Assembly (NCBI GenBank): GCA_028705785.1
Contig: JAQWCT010000070.1
Span: forward strand, 1-10,883
Length of the DNA stretch: 10,883 nucleotides
Direction of reading: 5' to 3'
Origin: Sulfurospirillaceae bacterium
Lineage (GTDB): Bacteria > Campylobacterota > Campylobacteria > Campylobacterales > Sulfurospirillaceae
The translations under genes and the position numbers were made by a program. How positions within the stretch are numbered: position 1 is the stretch's first letter; each line of letters starts with the position of its first letter. The notes under the pieces were generated by a model. The model was not told the DNA's origin. It did no database searches and worked only from the letters and a program-made list of their open reading frames with translations. This document shows, one piece after another, positions 1-5,023 of this stretch.

Positions 1-191
1 GTTCCATCTTTTTGTGCAGATTCTACAAGTTTATCAATAATATGTTGAGGTGTTCTACCATCTGGATTACCCATCGAGAAATCTATAATATCATCACCCG
101 CTTGTCTAGCGGCTAGTTTTAATTCATTAATTTGGGCAAAAACATACCCTGGTAATCTATCAATAGTATTAAATCTAATTTCATCAAACAT
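1..191 (-). CDS. Class I/II PLP-dependent aminotransferase, N-terminal part (cut by window edge)
   Basis: Only the first 63 codons are in the window; the gene continues past the left edge. The protein begins MFDEIRFNTIDRLPGYVF and contains IIDFSMGNPDG at about residues 38-48. That is the N-terminal substrate-binding segment typical of fold-type I aminotransferases annotated as aspartate, alanine or LL-diaminopimelate aminotransferase. The PLP lysine region is not visible, so the substrate cannot be read from this fragment. In Campylobacterota this gene usually precedes homoserine dehydrogenase (C. jejuni Cj0150c, from memory), which would fit a role in amino acid biosynthesis. The ATG at 191 has a good Shine-Dalgarno (TAGGAG, minus strand, 198-203) seven bases upstream. 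It is probably the distal gene of the minus-strand run that starts further right. I see no convincing promoter in the 57-base gap. Confidence 0.85.
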   Translation of the reverse strand, partial: MFDEIRFNTIDRLPGYVFAQINELKLAARQAGDDIIDFSMGNPDGRTPQHIIDKLVESAQKDG

Positions 192-248
192 TTTACACTC
201 CTAATTCTAGTTTTTGGTATGCCCTACTTCAATAAGGCTCAAGATAGG

Positions 249-1064
249 TTACTCTCTGATTTGTAAAGAAAGTCCATGCTTTATATTTTCAAGCATGAAA
301 GCATCACTAATTTTGATATACACAGTTCCATAGGGAATTTTCATCTTAAGACTTCTCATAGGCTCATTGGATTTTGTATCTCCAAGGACATGTAAGTTTT
401 CATCAAAGAAAACGACATCAGGGAACCATTTATCCCCAGCATGTACACTAACACTCATCTCTTTTGCATTTTTAACATTAATCCAATAAGGCTTGATAGG
501 TTTCCCCAAATTGGTATTGACACCACTTTCAAGTTTTTTGGCACTCAAATAAGCATTTCTTGAGTCAATATCATAAAACCAATAGTGGTCATCGTTTTTA
601 ACGATATTATTGACACTACATCCTCGAAGTTCCAACGCATTAGCAAAAGCAACGGGATCAACGATATGTTCCGTTTGTAAGTAAATTTCCCAAACAAAAC
701 CTGAAGAATCTTTAAGTGCATTATTGGTCAAAAAGTAGTTATAGCCCATAGTTTCAAGTGATTCATTGATAATTTTTAAAAAGATAACAGGGTCTCCAGC
801 TGTACGAAAAGCCAATCGCAGATGTACAGGTTTATCGTATAGTAACTTTATTAAGCCATTTTTTTTCAATATTGCAATAACTTTAATACTGTCAACTGTC
901 CCATCTTTTTTAACAAAATCCTCATTTTGTGCAAATAACACTTGAATAAGATTTTTTTGTGTTTCGTATTTTGTATCCCCAATGTAACTTCTGACTTTAT
1001 CTTGTAAGCTTATGTCTGCAAATAAAAAAATTGACAAAGCAAAGATGAGGCATAACTTTTTCAC
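249..1064 (-). CDS. Exported (periplasmic) protein of unknown function, Cj0151c-like
   Basis: A 271-residue protein with a clear Sec signal peptide: MKK, then a hydrophobic core (LCLIFALSIFLFA), with likely cleavage after Ala16. The mature part has no second membrane segment and is rich in aromatic and beta-prone stretches (about 120-165 and 200-270). I recognise no catalytic motif. It holds a single cysteine after the signal peptide (about residue 149), so it is not a lipoprotein or a cytochrome. The start is GTG, and the four bases GTGA overlap the stop of the upstream RodZ-like gene (TGA, 1061-1063). An AAAGG motif lies nine bases before it inside that gene. This overlap predicts coupled translation and possibly a joint envelope role with the RodZ-like protein. 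By gene order it corresponds to Cj0151c of C. jejuni (recalled), which is also uncharacterised. Confidence 0.85.
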   Translation of the reverse strand: MKKLCLIFALSIFLFADISLQDKVRSYIGDTKYETQKNLIQVLFAQNEDFVKKDGTVDSIKVIAILKKNGLIKLLYDKPVHLRLAFRTAGDPVIFLKIINESLETMGYNYFLTNNALKDSSGFVWEIYLQTEHIVDPVAFANALELRGCSVNNIVKNDDHYWFYDIDSRNAYLSAKKLESGVNTNLGKPIKPYWINVKNAKEMSVSVHAGDKWFPDVVFFDENLHVLGDTKSNEPMRSLKMKIPYGTVYIKISDAFMLENIKHGLSLQIRE

Positions 1065-1963
1065 CAGTTCTTACCTTTGTTGAGTGCTATAAATGACTCT
1101 TCAGAGATTTTTTTGATGGTTCCATTTTCTACTAAAAAGCGTGTAGACCCTTGTTCTGTAAAATCTTCATCTGTTCCATCATACGAAAGAATAAAATAAC
1201 CATTACCTGTTTTAATCAATTGCTTTTTTGTTAAATCAATCGTAAGATTTTTATCATCTGATGTAATTTGCCTGCTAAAATTATCAAGAGAAATGGAGCC
1301 AACCCAAATTTTTCGCTTCGGTAAAATCATCGCTTTATTTTTTGAAATTGTTGATATGGTCGCATTCTTTTCTTCTACTTTATTGAAACTAATATTGCTC
1401 TCATTGCTTTCTATTCTTTGCGTTGCATTATCATCAATATTAACGATAACTGCCTCTACTGTAGTGTTAGTGCCATTTGTTTCAATCACTCTTTCTTCAA
1501 CTTTAACGCCAAGAGATTTGGCTGCTTCTTGAACCACAGGCGCACTTTGATATCCGGCAATTTGTGTTTCAAATTTTGTTTTCTCAAGCAAACTCTCTAG
1601 GTCAATATCAATTTTAAAAATGGAAACAACAGCAAACAACCCTGCTATAAACATCATTAAAAGAAAAAACCATGCTAATTTTTTGTAACTTCTATCACTA
1701 TTGGCTCTGATGAAAATTTTATTTTTTTTACTTTCTTCTTCGGCTTTATGGTCTGCCCAATAATCATAAAATCCCTCTAACCAATCAGATAAATCTAACT
1801 TATATTCTCTTGATAAAATTTTGACAAATCCAAGTGTATTGATTTTATTGAGTTTGTCAAATTGATTATTGATCATATATTCAAGCTGTTTTACTTCAAT
1901 ATGTGTTTTTCTGCAAACCTCTTGCAAACCAATCTTCTCTAGTATCTTAATATCTTTATCCAT
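1061..1963 (-). CDS. RodZ-like membrane protein: cytoplasmic HTH, one TM helix, periplasmic domain
   Basis: A 300-residue protein starting at the ATG at 1963 (MDKDIKILEK). Residues 5-70 read like the HTH_25 domain of RodZ: an IGLQEVCRKTHI helix-turn-helix, then KQLEYMINNQFDKLN and a GFVKILSREYKLDLS continuation. Basic residues (RSYKK, 91-95) precede one transmembrane helix at about 96-116, so the N-terminus should be cytoplasmic. A low-complexity Asn/Thr/Glu-rich linker (about 150-215) leads to a small beta-rich C-terminal domain (about 218-300, starting KRKIWVGSISLD) that resembles the DUF4115 domain at the end of RodZ. RodZ links MreB to the cell-wall machinery, so a morphogenesis role is plausible but inferred. 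The GTG at 1999 would give a longer protein but lies deep inside the rlmB-like gene; the ATG at 1963 overlaps that gene by 8 bases and has AGGAT nearby. By gene order it matches Cj0152c (recalled). Confidence 0.85.
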   Translation of the reverse strand: MDKDIKILEKIGLQEVCRKTHIEVKQLEYMINNQFDKLNKINTLGFVKILSREYKLDLSDWLEGFYDYWADHKAEEESKKNKIFIRANSDRSYKKLAWFFLLMMFIAGLFAVVSIFKIDIDLESLLEKTKFETQIAGYQSAPVVQEAAKSLGVKVEERVIETNGTNTTVEAVIVNIDDNATQRIESNESNISFNKVEEKNATISTISKNKAMILPKRKIWVGSISLDNFSRQITSDDKNLTIDLTKKQLIKTGNGYFILSYDGTDEDFTEQGSTRFLVENGTIKKISEESFIALNKGKNW

Positions 1964-2639
1964 TGGCAATCCTATCACACAATATGGCGGCGGCGGCACT
2001 TACATTTAAAGAGTCAAAATCTCTACGCATTTTGATTGAAATCACTTGGTCTAATCGTTCTTTTATTCGAGGGGGAATTCCACATCCCTCACTTCCCATA
2101 ATCAATGCTCGCTTAGGCGTAAATTCAACATCCCTGACATCAACGCCACCCATATCTGCACCATACAAACTAAAACCGACTTGTTTAAGTTCATTGACCA
2201 TATCAAGTGTTGAGGGACATAAAGCAATAGGAAGTTCAAATGCCGCAGCACTACTGGTTCGGATGATAGCTTCTAAGTTAAGACTTTTGATGCCACTGAT
2301 GATAAGGCCATCTGCACCAAAAGCATAAGCACTTCGTACTATAGCTCCAATGTTGCCCACATCTGTCACTTCATTGAGGATAACCAAAAAAGAGCCTTTT
2401 TTAAGCTCATTGAAATCAGCAAGAGGAATATCTTTTATCTCCGCGATAAATCCTTGGTGATTTCCTCCATGGCTCATGGCTTGCGCTTTTCGCTCATCAA
2501 TACTGCAAATCTTATTTGTCACGCGTGCGATTTGGGAAAAAAGTTTTGGATCGCATTTTTTGGACAAAAACACAGTCTCAATATGAGAAGGATAGTTTTT
2601 TAACAAATGTAAAAAGAGTTGTTTTCCATAGATAATCAT
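1956..2639 (-). CDS. rlmB: TrmH/SpoU-family RNA 2'-O-methyltransferase, RlmB-like
   Basis: A 227-residue knotted methyltransferase. The N-terminal substrate-binding domain (1-70) contains IYGKQLFLHLL and ends in HQGF (61-64), as in RlmB. The three SPOUT motifs are intact: motif 1 N89-E-V-T-D-V-G-N with R102, motif 2 MGSEGCGIP (181-189), and motif 3 DSLNVSAAAAI (209-219). RlmB methylates the ribose of G2251 in E. coli 23S rRNA using S-adenosylmethionine. The exact target here is inferred from family and from the neighbouring rRNA methylases, since TrmH paralogues can modify other sites or tRNA. It is slightly shorter than the roughly 245 residues of E. coli RlmB. The ATG at 2639 has no Shine-Dalgarno but sits just after a TACAAT box, suggesting its own promoter and a leaderless message. 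Its 3' end overlaps the RodZ-like gene by 8 bases. Confidence 0.88.
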   Translation of the reverse strand: MIIYGKQLFLHLLKNYPSHIETVFLSKKCDPKLFSQIARVTNKICSIDERKAQAMSHGGNHQGFIAEIKDIPLADFNELKKGSFLVILNEVTDVGNIGAIVRSAYAFGADGLIISGIKSLNLEAIIRTSSAAAFELPIALCPSTLDMVNELKQVGFSLYGADMGGVDVRDVEFTPKRALIMGSEGCGIPPRIKERLDQVISIKMRRDFDSLNVSAAAAILCDRIANG

Positions 2640-2646
2640 GGCAATT

Positions 2647-2652
2647 ATTGTA
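2647..2652 (-). promoter_or_regulatory. Candidate -10 box of the rlmB-like gene
   Basis: On the minus strand TACAAT (2652 to 2647) ends seven bases before the ATG at 2639. It is one mismatch from TATAAT and has an AT-rich upstream region, as in Campylobacterota sigma-70 promoters, which often lack a clear -35. Transcription would start at or next to the ATG. Confidence 0.4.
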
Positions 2653-2703
2653 CCTAAAATGGCTTAAATAAACACAAGTTATCTTTAAAATCTTAAATTT
2701 TAG

Positions 2704-2717
2704 CTTTACATGTAAAG
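2704..2717. repeat. Perfect 14-bp palindrome CTTTACATGTAAAG in the rsmI-rlmB gap
   Basis: The 14 bases are their own reverse complement. They lie in the 89-base non-coding gap between rsmI and the rlmB-like gene. The ACATGTAA core recurs at six other places in this window (see findings). It is too AT-rich and has too small a loop to be a convincing terminator. It could be a protein-binding site or one copy of a genome-wide iterated palindrome. Confidence 0.8.
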
Positions 2718-2728
2718 AAATAGTGACG

Positions 2729-3541
2729 CTATTTTTGCAGCCTAGTGTACCACTCTTTAATACTCTCCCCTGTAAGCTTGGAAAGGAGCTTGGCTTTTTG
2801 TTTAGGAGGAAGTTCGAGAAGAAGGATATCTTCTTTGGTAATGGCTTCACCACTCCCGTTGGATTCTGGCTCTATGACGACAACCCATTCACCTTTGAGA
2901 TTAGCATTTTTTAAGAGTGCTTGGAGTTTTTCGCCTGTCGCTGAGAATCTTTTTTCATAGCGTTTGGTGGCTTCTTTAATAGCAAAGATATTTCGGCTTG
3001 GCGCAAACTGCGCTAATTCTTCAACTAATTTTTCGATGCGATGAGGAGATTCATATAAAATAGCAGCATAAGGAGAGCCTAAAACTTCAAAAAGTTCATT
3101 TTGACGGTCATTGCCTTTATGGGATAAAAATCCATAAAATAAAAATTTATGACAACTTATACCGCTTGTAACATATGCCAGCAGTGCAGCATTTGCACCT
3201 GGTAAAACCTCATAACGAAGTTTTTTTTCTTGACAAAAACGCACTAATGCAGCACCTGGGTCACTAATACCTGGCATTCCTGCATCACTCAGGTAAGCAA
3301 CATTGTCTTCAAAAATGGTCATATCAATATCTGCTAAAACAGCCTCTTCATTGTGAGAGTGCATGGAGATAAATTTTTTTATATTAAATTTTAAATGGTG
3401 TTTAGAAGAAAGTAAAGTAAGAAGTTTTTTAGTGATTCGCGTGTCTTCGCAAAAAAGAGTGACACACTCAGTTAAAAGTTTAAGGCTTCTAACTGAGATG
3501 TCTTCAAGATTTCCTATCGGAGTAGGAATGAAATATACCAA
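2729..3541 (-). CDS. rsmI: 16S rRNA (cytidine-1402-2'-O)-methyltransferase RsmI
   Basis: A 270-residue tetrapyrrole-methylase-fold protein with the RsmI signature in order: YFIPTPIGNLEDIS (3-16), CEDTR (31-35), LSDAGMPGISDPG (84-96), EVLPGANA (111-118), FYGFLS (135-140), YESPHRIEKL (163-172), KEATKRYE (189-196) and GEWVVVIE (217-224). RsmI methylates the ribose of C1402 in the decoding centre of 16S rRNA. The family N-terminus is M-x-Y-F-x-P-T-P-I-G-N, which points to the TTG at 3541 as start. No Shine-Dalgarno precedes it. The reading frame continues upstream without interruption to the TAG stop of rpmE, 18 bases away in the same frame. Translation therefore probably depends on ribosomes ending rpmE, which would keep the enzyme low compared with L31. 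By gene order it matches Cj0154c (recalled). Confidence 0.93.
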   Translation of the reverse strand: MVYFIPTPIGNLEDISVRSLKLLTECVTLFCEDTRITKKLLTLLSSKHHLKFNIKKFISMHSHNEEAVLADIDMTIFEDNVAYLSDAGMPGISDPGAALVRFCQEKKLRYEVLPGANAALLAYVTSGISCHKFLFYGFLSHKGNDRQNELFEVLGSPYAAILYESPHRIEKLVEELAQFAPSRNIFAIKEATKRYEKRFSATGEKLQALLKNANLKGEWVVVIEPESNGSGEAITKEDILLLELPPKQKAKLLSKLTGESIKEWYTRLQK

Positions 3542-3559
3542 AGTATTGTAAGATAAAAA

Positions 3560-3760
3560 CTATTTTAAGCTATATTTTTTCTTAAACTTTTCAACTCTAC
3601 CTGCTGCATCCACGATCTTCTCACTGCCCGTGAAGAATGGATGACATAAGCTACAAATGTCGATTCTAAGCTCAGCTTTGTTGGACATAGTCTCAAAACT
3701 ATTGCCACAAGCACATGTTACTACACACGCTACATATTCTGGGTGAATATCTTTTTTCAT
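3560..3760 (-). CDS. rpmE: Large ribosomal subunit protein bL31, zinc-binding (C+) form
   Basis: A 66-residue basic protein that aligns end to end with bL31: MKKDIHPEY, then CACGNSFET (16-24), ICSLCHPFFTG (35-45), and a basic FKKKYSLK tail. The four cysteines of the zinc-ribbon form are present (C16, C18, C36, C39), so this is the zinc-containing version rather than the zinc-independent paralogue used under zinc limitation. L31 sits in the central protuberance of the 50S subunit and bridges to the 30S. The ATG at 3760 has AAGGA eight bases upstream and follows a leader of about 60 bases from a near-consensus promoter. The stop is TAG, and the rsmI start lies downstream in the same frame. Confidence 0.97.
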   Translation of the reverse strand: MKKDIHPEYVACVVTCACGNSFETMSNKAELRIDICSLCHPFFTGSEKIVDAAGRVEKFKKKYSLK

Positions 3761-3801
3761 ATCGTTTTTCCTTGTTATTTATCATAAAAATAAAGTTATC
3801 A

Positions 3802-3818
3802 TTGGCTCATTGTGCCAA
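3802..3818 (-). promoter_or_regulatory. Hairpin in the rpmE leader
   Basis: On the minus strand TTGGC (3818-3814) pairs with GCCAA (3806-3802) around a 7-base loop. An overlapping alternative, TGCGCC-TTTT-GGCACA, pairs 5 of 6 positions a few bases upstream. The two share the GGC segment and are mutually exclusive. They lie in the untranslated leader between the promoter and the rpmE ribosome binding site. Leader autoregulation by L31 is known in other bacteria, but I cannot match this hairpin to a named family. Confidence 0.35.
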
Positions 3819-3827
3819 AAGGCGCAA

Positions 3828-3836
3828 ATTATAGCA
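3828..3836 (-). promoter_or_regulatory. Extended -10 promoter of rpmE-rsmI
   Basis: The minus strand reads TGCTATAAT (3836 to 3828), a perfect TGnTATAAT extended -10 element. Transcription should begin near 3821, giving a leader of about 60 bases before the rpmE ATG at 3760. It lies between the rsmE stop (3858) and rpmE, so it separates the two into different, or additionally initiated, transcripts. Confidence 0.75.
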
Positions 3837-3857
3837 CAAACGATTAATTATTTCAAG

Positions 3858-4526
3858 TCATATCAATATTTTAGAAGCAACCGCGATAACAGCCGTTTCG
3901 CTTCGTAAAATTGATGGGCAAGAAAGTCCAAAAATAGCTCTTTGTGCCAAAAGTATCCGCTCTTTTTCGCTAAATCCACCTTCTGGCCCTATCAATATCG
4001 AAGAGATAACGCTTTTATCGTCTATTGGTGTATCACAAAAATCTAAAATACTACTTTTGGGGTACATTTCACAATAGGTTTTTACACTATTGATGATTTC
4101 TATTTCCATCAGATGACTTCTGCCGCATTGCTGTGAAGAGTTGATTAAAATACGATGCATTCGCTCTTCGTCCATTTTATACTGCTTTTGCGAAAAATCG
4201 GCATAAACCAAACTGATTTTTTCCACCCCTAACTCATTAAGCATCGGCAATGTTTTTTCGATAATCTTCGGATCAATAATACACCAGCCTACATGTAAAG
4301 ATTTTGGCGACTTAACACTCTGTTCTTTTTGAGATACCCGTTCTAAAATCGCCTCTTTTTTACCTATATTGGCAATTTTATAGGTGTACATGTAAGCGTC
4401 TCTCAAATTTCGCCATTCTAAAACATCACCAAGTCCTACTCTTCTGACTTTAAAAAGATGTGCATACTCGTTTAACTCAACAACAAGTTTTTCTTCACCT
4501 ACTTTTTCATGATAAACAAACTGCAT
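3858..4526 (-). CDS. rsmE: 16S rRNA (uridine-1498-N3)-methyltransferase RsmE
   Basis: A 222-residue SPOUT methyltransferase. Residues 1-65 form the PUA-like N-terminal domain, with YAHLFKVRRVGLGD (21-34). The C-terminal knotted domain shows IIEKTLPMLNELGVEKISLV (88-107), INSSQQCGRSHLMEI (128-142), the SAM-binding loop ILIGPEGGFSEKE (177-189) and LRSETAVIAVASKIL (207-221). RsmE makes m3U1498 in helix 44 of 16S rRNA. The protein is a little shorter than the usual roughly 240 residues, but every motif is present. The ATG at 4526 lies two bases after the stop of the upstream membrane-protein gene and has no strong Shine-Dalgarno, which suggests translational coupling. With rsmI and the rlmB-like gene it makes three rRNA methylases around the L31 gene. 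By gene order it matches Cj0156c (recalled). Confidence 0.92.
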   Translation of the reverse strand: MQFVYHEKVGEEKLVVELNEYAHLFKVRRVGLGDVLEWRNLRDAYMYTYKIANIGKKEAILERVSQKEQSVKSPKSLHVGWCIIDPKIIEKTLPMLNELGVEKISLVYADFSQKQYKMDEERMHRILINSSQQCGRSHLMEIEIINSVKTYCEMYPKSSILDFCDTPIDDKSVISSILIGPEGGFSEKERILLAQRAIFGLSCPSILRSETAVIAVASKILI

Positions 4527-4528
4527 TT

Positions 4529-4942
4529 TTAATGCACCGCATACGCAAAAAGGGTACTAGCAACAACCAATACTAAGTCAATTGTGTATTTTTTGATAGC
4601 AAATGCTTTATAGTTACTTTGCGATACTTCATCTTTTTTATCCATTTTTTTATAGCGTCTATGCCCTTTGATGCCAAAAAAGAGAATAAAAATCCATACA
4701 AAAATCATCACCCATACCCCAATATGGAAAGCAAACTGAGTCACCGCCATCATGATAATGCCGGTAAAAAAAATCGCAGAGAGTACAATGTAGTATTGAG
4801 GTGCGATGAGTTCAAGTTTTTTGGAAAGCCTCACAAACCCCGTATCTTTTTTGAGAAGATAAAGATTGATGCCAATGAGTACAACCAACACAATGACAAA
4901 AAGAAGATGCAGTTGTGTCGAGAGGGAGATAAATTCGTTCAT
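4529..4942 (-). CDS. Small integral membrane protein with four predicted helices, unknown function
   Basis: A 137-residue hydrophobic protein with transmembrane segments at about 11-30, 50-70, 73-92 and 119-136. Basic residues between them (KK 31-32, KGHRRYKKMDKK 92-103) would face the cytoplasm, placing both ends outside. Histidines lie at or near membrane edges (H12, H73, H94, H137), which would allow haem or metal binding, but no motif proves this. I do not recognise a family with certainty. By position it corresponds to Cj0157c, an uncharacterised integral membrane protein (recalled). The ATG at 4942 has AAGGAT about ten bases upstream. Its stop is two bases before rsmE, so the two are almost surely co-transcribed, although no functional link to rRNA methylation is evident. 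Confidence 0.8.
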   Translation of the reverse strand: MNEFISLSTQLHLLFVIVLVVLIGINLYLLKKDTGFVRLSKKLELIAPQYYIVLSAIFFTGIIMMAVTQFAFHIGVWVMIFVWIFILFFGIKGHRRYKKMDKKDEVSQSNYKAFAIKKYTIDLVLVVASTLFAYAVH

Positions 4943-4975
4943 TTGATATAAATCCTTTTCAAAGTTTCATCTATA

Positions 4976-4984
4976 ATTTTACCA
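4976..4984 (-). promoter_or_regulatory. Candidate promoter for the four-helix protein and rsmE
   Basis: The minus strand reads TGGTAAAAT (4984 to 4976), an extended -10 with one mismatch to TGnTATAAT. Transcription would start near 4969, about 26 bases before the ATG at 4942. The gap also holds the divergent plus-strand promoter, so the two -10 boxes are only about ten bases apart. Confidence 0.5.
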
Positions 4985-4990
4985 TGTTAG

Positions 4991-4998
4991 TATAAAAT
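4991..4998 (+). promoter_or_regulatory. Candidate -10 box for the MoeA-like gene
   Basis: TATAAAAT at 4991-4998 lies 25 bases before the ATG at 5024 and would start transcription near 5004. It is back to back with the minus-strand promoter in the same roughly 80-base gap. Confidence 0.5.
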
Positions 4999-5012
4999 AC
5001 GACCTAAACAAA

Positions 5013-5016
5013 AAGG
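5013..5016 (+). promoter_or_regulatory. Ribosome binding site that fixes the MoeA-like start at 5024
   Basis: AAGG at 5013-5016 is seven bases before the ATG at 5024 but only one base before the in-frame GTG at 5018. The spacing therefore favours the ATG. Confidence 0.65.
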
Positions 5017-5023
5017 TGTGGTC

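Noticed and set aside
204..233. TTGAAG and TAGAAT as a promoter for the partial aminotransferase
   Set aside because: The -10 would lie directly against the Shine-Dalgarno, so transcription would start inside or after it and lose the binding site.
1293..1600. Open plus-strand frames antisense to the RodZ-like, methylase and moaA genes
   Set aside because: They are mirror frames of strongly supported genes, with no ribosome binding sites or protein motifs.
1964..1999. Longer start (GTG at 1999, MPPPPYCVIGLP...) for the RodZ-like gene
   Set aside because: The extension is the other frame of the conserved SAAAAIL/CDRI end of the methylase, and the HTH domain begins naturally at the ATG at 1963.
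2704..2717. The palindrome as an intrinsic terminator of rsmI
   Set aside because: The stem is AT-rich with no proper loop and no following T run, and the same word occurs inside genes.
2578..2853. Minus-strand frame of 91 codons across the rsmI-rlmB gap
   Set aside because: It overlaps both real genes in another frame, shows no recognisable protein features, and crosses a promoter region.
5018..5023. GTG at 5018 as start of the MoeA-like gene
   Set aside because: It is only one base after the AAGG motif; the ATG at 5024 has proper spacing.
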